Assembly: GCF_907164915.1 (NCBI RefSeq)
Contig: NC_061866.1
Location: 53,757,814-53,821,813, forward strand
Direction of reading: 5' to 3'
Source of the DNA: Impatiens glandulifera
Lineage: Eukaryota > Streptophyta > Magnoliopsida > Ericales > Balsaminaceae
Length of the DNA stretch: 64,000 bases
This document shows, piece by piece, positions 1-10,767 of the stretch. Positions within the stretch are counted from its first letter, which is position 1. Each line of letters starts with the position of its first letter. The position numbers and the translations under genes were made by a program. The notes beneath the pieces are model-generated. The model searched no databases. It saw only the letters and a list, made by a program, of their open reading frames with translations, and was not told where the DNA came from.

Positions 1-2723
1 GAGAATGAAAAACGACATTTCCAAGGACCACAGACGTTCCTTATTGTAAGTTATCCGTTAATTAATTTCTCTGTTTGCAAAAATAATTGGTTTTAATTAA
101 CATATGTACGTTTTCAGTTGTGCTACGTGTATAGGGTGAGCAACCCACAAGTGGGAGGAGTTAATGACCGTCGATTTCCAATACTGTCATGTTGGAATGA
201 CACGACTTTGAAGTTTAGACTGGATACGGAGTTAGAAAATGGAGGATTCGGACAAGGAAGCGTTGTGGGACGAATTCCACTACCGGGGATGTGGGGGGAG
301 AACGATGAGGAGGATAATGATGTGGGGGATGATGATGAGGAGGATATGAATGAGGGGGTGTCTGAGACCCCAAAGGCGGCGGCGGCAGCAGCAGCAGCAG
401 AACCTAGGAATAGGTCACCACCTAGGACTAGGTCACCACCTAGGACTAGGCCACCTAGGATGAGGTCAGAACCAACGCAATCAACACCTACGAATCAAGG
501 CCTACCACCTATGCATATAACACCTCTTAACACGGCAGGTCCGGACGTTGATAAACTGACTTTTACAGAGAATTTGGCGTGGATTGCTAAATGTACGCTG
601 TTTATTGAAAAGGCCACGAGAAGACTGGAATCTTTAACTTCAGGCTGGGATGCCTCGCCAATGTATGACAACGCCATCCACGTAATTTATAGAGCAATGG
701 ATAGTAATAAACCTTTTAGGGATGCCATGCACAGATACTTCAAAGATCGAACACCCACAGAGGATGATGGGGTAAACGCTCACACTGAGGGGGCTCATAC
801 TGAGGGGGCTCACACTGAGGGGGCTCACACTGAGGGGGCTCATACTGAGGGGGCTCAAACTGAGCGTGCTCACAGTGAGGGGGCTCAAACTGAGGTAGCT
901 CACAGTGAGGGGGCTCAAACTGAGGTAGCTCACACTCAGGTGGGTGATCTCGAAGAGGAAGATGAAGATGAAGTACCTGAAAAAGATGGATCTCCAAGAA
1001 AAAGAAGGAGAAATCCAGTGCGACATATGAAAATTCCAGCACGCCTTAAATCTCCATACATGACGCAGAACAAGCCGACGAAGATCATCGAGCCTGCCCC
1101 TCAAACTCATGCGGGAAAAGAATTGGTTGCTTCCAAAAAACAGAAGAAATATCCCATACATATGATGGAACTTCCAAAAAGCCTTCAATCTCAATATATG
1201 AAGCAGAACAAGCAAAGAAATGTAGAGTTCTATCATTATGTCAATATGGAATACCGAGATGAAGTCGTTGTGGGATTCATTTATGCAGATGATTCGAATG
1301 CCTTGTAAGTCAATATTTCATAGTTTTTTAAATTATGTTTGTTTGGCTGAAGTAATGGTCCCGAAAGTGTGGTTTCGGGACCCGAAAATGGTGGTTTCGG
1401 GACCCGAAAGTGTGGTTTCGGGACCCGAAATGGTTGGTTTCGGGACCCGAAAGGTGGTTTCGGGACCCGAAATGGGTGGTTTCGGGACCCGAAAATGGTG
1501 GTTTCGGGACCCGAAAATGGTGGTTTCGGGACCCGAAATCTGGTTTCGGGACCCCAAATAATGTGTTTCGGGACCCGAAAATGGTGGTTTCGGGACCCGA
1601 AGTGGTTTCTGGACCCGAAAAGGGTGGTTTCGGGACCCGAAAGTTTGATTTTTAACTTCTTTTCTTCTTTATCTGGTTTCAGCAAGGAAGTATTCTATGT
1701 ATCCGAGCTTACCAATATCAACATAGAGCAATTTCAATCAATGAAAAATGAATGCCATGTTGAAAGTGGGATAATTGATGCGTGGGCAAACATGATCACT
1801 CTTCACAGCAAATCAACTCCCGACTCGAAAATAGCTTTTTCGACAGTCGTTTCTGTAAGTCTCTATATCTTTCATTGTTGTTTAAACCAATTATCTCTTA
1901 TTCTGATGTTGATTTCATTTGCAGGACTTTTGGAGAATGAAAGACCTTTTCATTGAAAGATTGGTTGAAGAAATGAGAATTTTCGAATTAACTCCCGAAT
2001 ACATGAAAACTGCTAAGCTGGTAAGTCCTTTTTTATATTATCTGATTTTTGATTATATGTGAATCTTGGTGATATTCTTGCAGATATTTTTCCCAATTTT
2101 ATATGAAAATCACTATTATGTGGTTGTCATCAATATGCAAAACCAAGCAATTGAAATCCTCGACAACCTCCCACTGGACCCAGATATTGAATGGGATGCT
2201 AAATATGTCACAACTCGGCAACTGGTAACGTTGAAGTCTTTTTTACACATAATGTATTGACTTCTTTGAAAGTGTTTATTAACTTCTTTGGTAAAACAGG
2301 TACAGAACTTTGTGGACTACTTCCGAACTATCGACCAAGGGATCGCGGATAAAATTGCTCAATTCCCGTTCAATGTTTTGAAATTACCTTGGCAAGACAG
2401 TTCAAATAAAACCGATTGCGGATTATACTGTATGAGACATATTCATTGGTACAAGGGCGATTCAACAAATTTCAATTGTGGTATAACCATAGAAAATGTA
2501 AGTTACATATTTTTTACATTTCATTTGTTTTACAAATCTTTAATAACCGCTGAATTATAATTTCCTACAGGCAAGGGGAATGCTTGAAGCATTGCGAGTC
2601 AAATACACTGCAATGATCATCCGTTCAAACTTAAACAAAAATATCCCGAACATCTTAAAGAAGTTTGTAGACATTTTAAAAGTAGAATGTCCTGAAACAT
2701 ATAAGTTGTATGATAACAAGTAA
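1..2723 (+). CDS. Ulp1-like (C48) cysteine protease of a Mutator-like element, 5'-partial
   Basis: Seven exons join with consistent phases: 1-45, 118-1304, 1683-1854, 1925-2020, 2084-2224, 2300-2497 and 2571-2723. They give 663 codons with no internal stop; the start lies left of the window. The C-terminal third carries a Ulp1/SENP-type triad: His in ENHYYVVV, Asp in EILDNLP and Cys in NKTDCGLYCMRH, with the usual Gln a few residues before the Cys. This family removes SUMO-like modifiers; plant MULEs often carry such genes, with unknown benefit to the element. The middle is low complexity: an acidic stretch, an Ala run, RSPPRTRSPPRT, a 15-bp tandem repeat, then a basic PRKRRR cluster. A motif ending in YM-x-QNK occurs twice (RHMKIPARLKSPYMTQNK and a diverged copy). 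The gene converges on the transposase gene at 3244-6226 and shares intron repeats with it. A host gene of the same family is possible but less likely. Confidence 0.8.
778..942 (+). repeat. Coding 15-bp tandem minisatellite (about 11 units)
   Basis: Units close to GCTCACACTGAGGGG are repeated inside the second visible exon of the protease gene and encode a run of A-H/Q-T/S-E-G pentapeptides. Because the unit length is a multiple of three, copy-number change keeps the frame. The opposite strand is also open here, which creates spurious ORFs. Confidence 0.9.
1355..1650. repeat. Short dyad repeat array in the first long intron of the protease gene
   Basis: About 13 units of roughly 20-22 bp each contain the palindrome TTTCGGGACCCGAAA, separated by TGGTGG- or TGGTTGG-type linkers. 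A few units are degenerate (for example GGGACCCCAAA and TTTCTGGACCC). The array fills most of the intron 1305-1682 and leaves the splice sites intact. Confidence 0.95.
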
Positions 2724-2764
2724 TTATAATCATCTTAATTAATTTAGTACATTTTTTGTCTTCA

Positions 2765-2902
2765 ATTATAATCATGTATAAACTAAGTTAAAACAAGTTA
2801 AAAACCAAGTATAAAGTATGTTAAAAACCAAGTATAAACTAAGTTAAAACAAGTTAAAAACCAAGTATAAATAAAGTACGTTAAAAACCAAGTATAAAAT
2901 AA
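2765..2902. repeat. AT-rich tandem repeat with inverted counterpart beyond the dyad array
   Basis: Repeats built from AAGTTAAAACAAG and TTAAAAACCAAGTATAAA lie just after the protease stop codon. The complementary motif (CTTGGTTTTTAACTTG) occurs at about 3118-3163. The dyad array between the two convergent genes is therefore flanked by inverted repeats. Confidence 0.8.
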
Positions 2903-3117
2903 GTGGTTTCGGGACCCGAAATATGTGGTTTCGGGACCTGAAATGTGGTTTCGGGACCCGAAATGGTTGGTTTCGGGACCCGAAATGTGGTTTCGGGACC
3001 CGAAATGGTTGGTTTCGGGACCAGAAAGGTGGTTTCGGGACCCGAAATGGTTGTTTTCGGGACCCGAAATGGTTGTTTTCGGGACCCGAAATAAGTGGTT
3101 TCGGGACCCGAAATTAG
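2903..3117. repeat. Short dyad repeat array between the convergent genes
   Basis: About ten units of the same TTTCGGGACCCGAAA palindrome as in the protease intron fill the gap between the stop codon of the protease gene (2723) and that of the transposase gene (3244). Confidence 0.95.
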
Positions 3118-5509
3118 GTTTTTAACTTGTTTTCTCTTGGTTTTTAACTTGCTTTAACTTGGTTGGACTATCTTCGTTAGAAATGAAAGGACAATAATGA
3201 TAAAAATGAAATATTCAAAGTTATAACATGATCAAAATAAGTACTATCTTCGTTGAATGTTATCACCACACGCATGATCTTCGACATATACTTGAGAGGA
3301 CAAAAGTGATGTGAAGGATAATTGAGTTGAAAGTGGATCATTCCATTGTTGTTGTTGTTGTGTTGAATCCAAAACTGTAGATGTTGTGGCCGTATTTCCC
3401 TTCTTTTTTGATCTCGAAGTCTTGGGAATTTTTTCAATTAAAGATTGTTTCCTCTTTGTTGGTGGTCGTCCTCGACTTCTAACTTTCTTAGGAGAGTGTA
3501 TCAAAATGGATGTAGCGGGAGATTGAAATGGAGATGGAGATGGAGATGCCTTTGTGCTTTGGTCTTTAGATGCTTCAGTATGGCTTCCATGATTAAGTGA
3601 CAGAAACTGTTCCATCAAGCCTTTTATTCCGTTCATCCAAAAAGAACAGCTGACTTCAGATTTTACTCCAACTTGTTGAACCTCTTGCATCAATCGAGTT
3701 AGACTATTGTGACGTTTTTTTTCTTCAACAGACATATCTGAATTATAAATGTTGGTGATATTTTGATACCCACGCTTAATATCTTTACGCCACCGGTCCA
3801 TTATATAATGCATTGGTACCTCATTCACCCTCATTTTTTTCAATACAGCCATGATATGCCTACACAAAACACCTCTGAACTCAAACAATCGACATTGACA
3901 TTTCACATTGCAATCATTTTCTGTGTAATGTACTTTGTAAGAAACATCTCTTACATGTTCTCCATTAACCCCAAGAATGATTTCCTCAACTCTAAATATA
4001 CTAACTGACCCTTCCTCTTCAATGACTGAGATGTCGCACAACATCAAACCTCTAACTTCTTCTTGAACCAATCTAAATATATCTGGAGTGTAGAAGGTTT
4101 GGTATTGTCTTTCAAAGGCAAATCCACTTACAGTTGGTATCAAAGAATTAAACGATTTGAAATCCAATTTCTTTTCTCTCTCGATATTTCGCAACAGAGC
4201 CCTATCATATTGCTCGACGAATTGTTTGAGAGATGTTTTGGACTGCACGTAGTCATCAAAGAATGCGTTCATACTTTCACTCCGTTGAGATGTTGACATG
4301 CCGGCCCAAAATTGTCCTTTGACATAAACAGGTATCCATTTAGATCTTTCCAAATACAAAGATTTCAACCAAACATTATCTTCCAACTGATAATCTTCAA
4401 TTAATCTATTCCAATCTTCTTCACATTGTTGAATATTTATGGAATTGTATACTATGTTTTTCAGCCTCTTCTTTATTAGATGATATTCAGTATGGCTTCC
4501 AAGTTTTATAGGAAGTTTCTTCATTATATGCCACAAACAAAATCGATGATGAGTTTTAGGAAATACCGTCTCAATTGCAATCGCCATGGATCGACATTGG
4601 TCTGTGATTATGGCATTTGGAGGTCTATCATGCATACATTCCAACCAAGTTCTAAACAACCAAGTGAAAGAATTTGAATCCTCACTAGACAATAATCCAC
4701 ATCCAAGCAAAATGGATTGACCATGATGATTAACACCAACAAACGGAGCGAAAGGCATGTCATAGCGATTTGTCAAATAGGTTGTATCGAAAGAGATAAC
4801 ATCATGAAAATCTTCAAAGGCAGCCCTGCACCTACCATCTGCCCAAAACACGTTTTTAATTCAGGATTCCTCGTCCAAATCAATAAGGTAGAAGAAGTTT
4901 GAGTTCCTGGTTTGCATTCTTAAGAAATAATTAGTGAGTGCTTCAGCATCCCCAATCCCTAACCTCAACCGTCGTGCTTCTGTAACGTAATTTCTACATG
5001 TCCTCTCATCGAAAGACATGTTTTCATACCCTCCAGCTTCAACTACAAGTGATTGAAATGTTTTGGCCACAGTTATTCCAGCTTCATCGTTTGTATCCAA
5101 TCTTCTCTTTACATTTCCGTCAATTACTTTGTAGGATCTAACATGACGTATTCTCTTAGGGCTTAAAGAATGGTTGTGCTCAAGAAAAATACTTGTTATC
5201 ACATATTCCCCTTCATTTCGAACAACAACATTAATCTTTGCTTTACAATCTGTCTTCGTTATTGGTCTAGGCTGATGAAACTTGTTTTTTGACTTCGATT
5301 CTTTCAGAAAACTCTTGGCACAACCAACGCTGAAGTATTTCCTCTTACCACCTACATTTTTGCTCCCTAATTTGGTAATGCCAAATCCCGTTAAGTGGGC
5401 ATATGATGTGTAGAATTCAAGAAGTTGTTCTTCGGAGGAAAATGTCATTCCAACACTAGGAATGTGACTGCAAAAATTAAGTGAAACCGTAAGAAAAAAG
5501 TCCATAAAC

Positions 5510-5716
5510 CAATCATTTCGGGTCCTGAAACCACCCTTTTCGGGTCCCGAAACAACCCTTTCGGGTCCCGAAACCACCCTTTTCGGGTCCCGAAACCAAC
5601 CATTTCGGGTCCCGAAACCACCTTTCGGGTCCCGAAACCAACCATTTTGGGTCCCGAAACCATCTTTCGGGTCCCGAAACCACCTTCCGGGTCCCGAAAC
5701 CAACCGTTTCGGGACC
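5510..5716. repeat. Short dyad repeat array in transposase intron 1
   Basis: About nine units of the TTTCGGGTCCCGAAA palindrome (same dyad as in the protease intron) occupy the 3' part of the single transposase intron (5468-6119). Confidence 0.93.
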
Positions 5717-6104
5717 ATTTCGGGACAAGAAAGGACCCTTTCTTGTCCCGAAACCAACCATTTCGGGACAAGGAAGGACCCTTTCTTGTCCCGAAACCAA
5801 CCATTTCGGGACAAGAAAGGACCCTTTCTTGTCCTGAAACCAACCATTTCGGGACAAGGAAGGACCCTTTCTTGTCCCGAAACCAACCATTTCGGGACAA
5901 GAAAGGACCCTTTCTTGTCCCGAAACCAACCATTTCGGGACAAGGAAGGACCCTTTCTTGTCCCGAAACCAACCATTTCGGGACAAGGAAGGACCCTTTC
6001 TTGTCCCGAAACCAACCATTTCGGGACAAGAAAGGACCCTTTCTTGTCCCGAAACCAACCATTTCGGGACAAGGAAGGACCCTTTCTTGTCCCTAAACCA
6101 CTAG
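5717..6104. repeat. Long dyad repeat array, about nine units of 43 bp
   Basis: Each unit is a near-perfect inverted repeat. The arm TTTCGGGACAAGAAAGG and its complement CCTTTCTTGTCCCGAAA are separated by two bases, and units are joined by CCAACCA-type linkers. Alternate units have GGAAGG instead of GAAAGG, costing one pair. The outer seven bases on each side match the short dyad, so the long form looks like the short palindrome with an extra hairpin stem inside it. Confidence 0.95.
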
Positions 6105-6226
6105 ATCTGTTCAGGGTACCTTTCGGGTTCAACATGGGTGGATCTGTTCAGGTTAAGTTCTTCATCTACTGGGTTGTTCAAGTTCGGTGCTTCGGTTTCC
6201 TGAAAATTCAAACAGTTTAAATCCAT

Positions 6227-6305
6227 AAATACTTATGTAAAATGTAAACCCTAGATCTGTAAAATCAAAACCCTAGATCTATAAAATCTAAACCCTAGAT
6301 ATATT
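6227..6305 (-). promoter_or_regulatory. Telo-box-like motifs upstream of the transposase start
   Basis: Three AAACCCTAGAT motifs (TAGGGTTT on the coding strand) lie just upstream of the transposase ATG at 6226, spaced about 20 bp apart. TAGGGTTT telo-boxes are known plant promoter and 5' leader elements; a role here is inferred from position only. Confidence 0.4.
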
Positions 6306-6349
6306 CAAAAAAAATAAAGATCCTTAAAAAGGATACCATGGAGAAGTAA

Positions 6350-6460
6350 ATGCTGCCGTAGAAAGAAATAAATGCAGCCGGAGAAGAGAAATAAATGCAG
6401 TCGGAGCCGGAGAAGAGAAATAAATGCAGTCGGAGCCGGAGAAGAGAAATAAATGATGCG
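6350..6460. repeat. Minisatellite of about 29 bp
   Basis: Three to four imperfect copies of a unit containing GAGAAGAGAAATAAATGCAG and TCGGAGCCG lie upstream of the transposase gene. Confidence 0.7.
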
Positions 6461-6553
6461 TTTCAGAGAGAGAAAGAAATACAGAAATATGAAACCCTAT
6501 TGGGTGAAAGAGGATAAATTTGTTTTTTTCTTTATTTTTCTCTCTCCTAGCTG

Positions 6554-6582
6554 GCAAGGCCACGTAGGATTCGTGGCCTTGC
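6554..6582. other. Perfect 11-bp inverted repeat (hairpin)
   Basis: GCAAGGCCACG and CGTGGCCTTGC flank a 7-base loop. It stands alone in AT-rich DNA upstream of the transposase gene. It could be a regulatory site or the footprint of a small insertion; nothing here decides between them. Confidence 0.6.
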
Positions 6583-6729
6583 TTTCGCTACTCATTCGTT
6601 GGGTTTATCAATACTCTTAAAAAAAACACAATTTTTATTCAAGAGAAAATGAATCGTCTACACGAAATGACCGCAGAGATTGAGAAGGCTTAAGAAGCAA
6701 TCTTCAAATAATGAATAATTAGAATTGGA

Positions 6730-7019
6730 AATGATGTTTGTGACAGAAGAGAACGTGACAACACTGTTCATCAACGGATCGAATCTCGAATTGGATGATT
6801 TGATCAAAGTGTCAACTTCTAAACAAGAACTGTGAGTTTCTTTTCTTGCATTTCCCGACTTGTGCGTGTTAGTAATTATTATTCCTGATATGATTTCTGC
6901 TCTTAATTTTTTTAGATTTGTGCCTATATACATTTTTGGAGTTCTAAAGAAGCAGAAATGCTGAAGGTAGTATATAAATAATTATTGTTGTTATTTTTAC
7001 AAGTGTATTTCAATAAAAA
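6730..7019. other. Short region with no recognised gene; one open segment
   Basis: From about 6731 to 6830 the + strand is open (FVTEENVTTLFINGSN) and is followed by a GTGAGT that could be a splice donor. I do not recognise the peptide and see no continuation, so I only note it as a possible exon remnant. Confidence 0.2.
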
Positions 7020-7460
7020 TCAAGTTTTATTTTGTGACGTTTTCTTTTGAAAGTTTCATTTTTGGGACGTTTTTGTCTCTAAAGTTTTTATTTTTAATAC
7101 ATTTTCTTCCTGAAAATTAAACTTTCGGGGAAGTTTTCTCCCAAAACGAAATGTTTGCTCCAGTTTTGTACTGAAAATGAAATTTTTGCTTCGTTGTCCT
7201 GACAATGAAATTTTTGGAACGTTTTCTCTTAAAAATGAAAATTTTGGGAAGTTTTCTCCTGAAATGAAATTTTCAAAAAAATTTTTGTCCCGGAAGTTTT
7301 TCTTTTCGGGATATTTTTGTTCTGAAAGTGAACATTTTCGGGACGTTTTTCTCCCGAAAATGAACAATTTCGGGACGTTTTTCTCCCGAAAATGAACAAT
7401 TTCGGGACATTTTCTCCTGAAAGTTCCCGAAAGTTAACATTTCCGGGACTTTTTTTTCCT
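7020..7460. repeat. Diverged dyad repeat array
   Basis: Degenerate units of about 30 bp contain TTTCGGGACGTTTTTCTCCCGAAAA-like inverted motifs with AT-rich centres. The arms resemble the TTTCGGGAC and GTCCCGAAA arms of the arrays at 1355-6104, so this looks like an older or third version of the same family, at the outer flank of the element. Confidence 0.75.
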
Positions 7461-7479
7461 GAATTTTATTTGTTAAATG

Positions 7480-10400
7480 TTTATCTGTTTATCAATTTTA
7501 TTTGTTAAATGTTGTCGATGAATTGTAAATACATTTTAAATTTGATTTTTTGGATAATGTATAAGTGTTTTACTTCAAAGAACACAATTTATAGATGATC
7601 ACCAAAATAAATAAATGTTTTACTTTATTTTTTAAAACAAACATCCCGAAAATGAAAATTTAATGAGAAAACAAATCTAAACAATAAACAGATTTAAACA
7701 TGTGGGTAAAAATGAATGCCAATAAAATCTCCAAAAGCAGCGTTTTGCACAACATCATTCGACTTGTTATAAGATCTCGACTAGGTAGAAAAAGAGTCTC
7801 TCCAACTTGTTTGCAACAAATATTGCATCTCTAGACAATCTGTAAATTCTGGTAGGGTTCTTTTATATTTGAAAAAGTGGAACCACATGAGACCATTAAC
7901 ATTGAAATAAAATAAATATTATGTATAACTAGATTTGAAAAACGAATTAGCATGAACTAGGGTTTTGAATTGAGAGAAGATTTTTGGTGTGATCGGATAA
8001 ATTTGAGAGATAAATAATTTAAGGATTTATGGCGGTTTTGAGTTTGATATATATAAATATATATATATATAAATAAATATATATATATATATATATCATA
8101 TAATATAATATTTTTTTTCTTTCTAAACTAAGTATGATTTGTGTCTTTGTTGCACTTATCAATTATCTTTCTTTATTATTATTATAATATTAAAATCAAT
8201 TTTATAAAAAAAAAAAATTACTGTTGTGGTTATTTGTGATTTTTTTTCTTTTTCATTCATCAAATATTTTTTAGAATTATTGATTTGTTGTTAAATATAA
8301 TTAATTGTGCATGTTATGTTCCCTGATTGGGGTTTAAAGACATTACTCATCTCATTCAGCTAAATTCTAGTTAGTAGTCATGCTAATTAATTAGATAACT
8401 AAAGATTAAGATTGATTAATTAACATAATGGAGAATGTTTAACTATTCATGCTCTATATTCTAGAGCAAATACGTACATACATAATACAATATTTGTCAG
8501 CCTTTTGCATTTTTCTAAAGAGATTTTTAGTGTGTCATGCATTTAATTACATGAACAGCTCAGCTAGCTGGGGTGTGATCTGTCATTAGTTTAAACCATA
8601 TATAAGCGATTAGAATATTTAATTAATTTGTTACCATAATAATTATCATCTAAGGCTGCATGGATTACGTAATTAATTTTATATTTTTAGTGTGTACGCA
8701 AAACATGCACGTCGTTAACATATATATTTAATTAATGAACAAAGATGATATCAGCAGTAATATTAGTAAACTTTTATCACCTACACGTGTCCCTTCAATC
8801 CTCATCAAACTAACCATAATCGGTCAAATTGTGACTTAATTAGTTAATTATTTGTTTTACATAATTAATTGTATAATAGGATACTTTGGAATTATATAGG
8901 TTACCAGTTATAGAAGTTAGATATAAAGTATAATAAGAAATTATTTATATGAAGGTACTTATAGATCGTATAAATATGAATTTAAAATTATTATTATTAT
9001 TTTATATATTTATTTATATTATAAACAATATTGTTTATTAATTATTTTATTGATATTATTTTATAATTAATATAAAAAATTAATTATAATATAAACTTTA
9101 AATTATATTTATTTATTTAAATATTATTAATAATTATAATAAAATAAACTTAAAATAAAAATAATATATAAAATAAACAATGTTATTTATAATATAAGTA
9201 AATATAGAAAATAATAATTAATAAAATTATTGTTATAAAAATAAATAAATATTTTGTAATTTAAATATTTTTAAAAAATATTAAAAATAATTATATATAT
9301 AATAATAATATTATTAAAACTAAATAAAATACATTTAATATATTATATAATAATAAATTATAATATATAATATTAATAAAGAGTATAATAAGAAATTACA
9401 AATTAAAAATCAAATAATATAAAAATAGTATTATAATTAAGATAGTTACTATTTTATGTCAATATAAATATAAAGGATAAATTTTATAAGGTATAAATTT
9501 ATATTAATACTAAAAAAAATATAACAAAATACTATACCTGCAGACCAAACTCAATGTTTTATTTTATGACAAATTATGCAACCGTGTTAATTTTGCCACC
9601 TATACTTATTATTATTTATCACACACTTAATACACTTAATGAGAACTAATCAAGTTGCCGACTTAATGAATAACTGGCTTAGGACTTGTTTGGATGTGAA
9701 TTATTTCGATAACTTAAGTTATTTGAAAATTAATAATTGATGGTAATTTTAAAAAGTATGATTTAAAAGATGTTAATATATAATAATAATAAAAAAAAAT
9801 AATAATTTAAAATATAGAGTATTTTTGTATTTTTGTTAATGAATTAAGTTACGGATGACAACGGGTACCCTACCGACATTATCCCCGAACCTTATTTTCA
9901 TTTTACTATCTGATACCAATCCCGAACTTGACATACATCTTTATTTGTGTCTCCATCCCCGATTTGTGAGGTTCTCGATTTCTGACTAATACACATTATC
10001 CGATTAAATATTTATAAAATTTTGATGGTTAAAAAATAAGAAATATAACTTTAACACTAATGATATAAAAAAAATAAAAACATTACTTACCCATAATTAT
10101 GTTGTAGTTACCCATAATTATGTTGTAGTTATCGAAAAATATAACATTATTGTTATTATAATTGAAAATTAGACTATAAAAATTAATATTGTAAAAATAG
10201 AGAGAATAAAGATGAAAAGTTAGCGAGAATAATGCTGAAAAGATGAATAATGAGAAGGGAGAAATAACATTTTGTAAAAAAAAATTATGTTAAAGATTAA
10301 AAATGAGAGAAAAGAAATAATATTTTGTTATTAAAACATATGAAGATGAATAATAATGAGTAATAAATTTTTGATTGAGATGAAATATAGATTAGTATAA

Positions 10401-10755
10401 CAAATTATATATATTTATTGTAATAATTATAATAATTAAAATTTTGAAAAGTTACATCTTTAACAAAAAAAAAAAAAAATAATAAATAAAAAAAAAATAA
10501 AAAAAATAAAATATATTTAATATAATCTGGGTATATATCAGGTTTTGACACACTATTCATTCCCGATTTAAAATACCCGTTCCCGATCATTGAGCACTCA
10601 TTAGTATCGAGTATAAGATACTCATTGTCATTCCTAAATTGAGTAATGTGACGAATAACAGAGAGGAGAGTGAGATTAAAGTTTTTGGAATTTAATTATT
10701 AAAATAACTTAAACTAAAATAAATCTTATATAATAATAACAACTCTATTATTTTT
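7480..10755. other. AT-rich intergenic DNA, no gene seen
   Basis: No convincing coding region or RNA gene. It contains TA dinucleotide runs (about 8045-8100), poly-A and poly-T stretches and long TAAT-rich tracts. The right end of the Mutator-like element probably lies near the start of this stretch, but I could not identify a terminal inverted repeat because the left end is outside the window. Confidence 0.6.
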
Positions 10756-10767
10756 TATATCAATTAT

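Larger units (their letters stand above)
3244..6226 (-). pseudogene. FAR1/MULE-type transposase gene with one premature stop
   Basis: Two exons read on the minus strand: 6226-6120 (ATG at 6226, donor AAAG|GTACCC) and 5467-3244 (acceptor TTTTTGCAG|T). The phases fit and give about 776 codons. Near the N-terminus is a FAR1-type zinc-binding domain (IPSVGMTF, then FYTSYA). The MULE transposase core follows, with catalytic-type Asp residues in FDTTYLTNRYDMPF and IITDQC and the FCLWHIMKK segment. A SWIM zinc finger (CQCRLFEFRGVLCRH) and a basic Ser-rich tail end the protein. The frame is broken once, by TGA at 4863-4861 between DLDEES and IKNVFWADGR; the frame resumes unchanged, so it is a point mutation. 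An Arg CGA to TGA change would explain it, but I infer the original codon. A domesticated FRS gene is an alternative, though the protease partner and shared repeats favour a transposon. Confidence 0.87.

Noticed and set aside
640..1236. Minus-strand ORFs opposite the protease gene
   Set aside because: Shadow of the 15-bp coding minisatellite; the plus strand has protease motifs and consistent splicing.
5510..6104. CRISPR-like look of regular repeats
   Set aside because: Repeats are nearly contiguous, there are no unique spacers of constant length, and the genome is a plant.
5445..6220. Long ORFs on both strands across the dyad arrays (for example 5445-6062 minus and 5647-6096 plus)
   Set aside because: They are products of a stop-free palindromic repeat that is open in many frames. 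The same holds for 1238-1660 and 2923-3125. True exon borders exclude them.
10405..10590. Phe-rich ORF on the minus strand
   Set aside because: Poly-A/T sequence with no conserved features.
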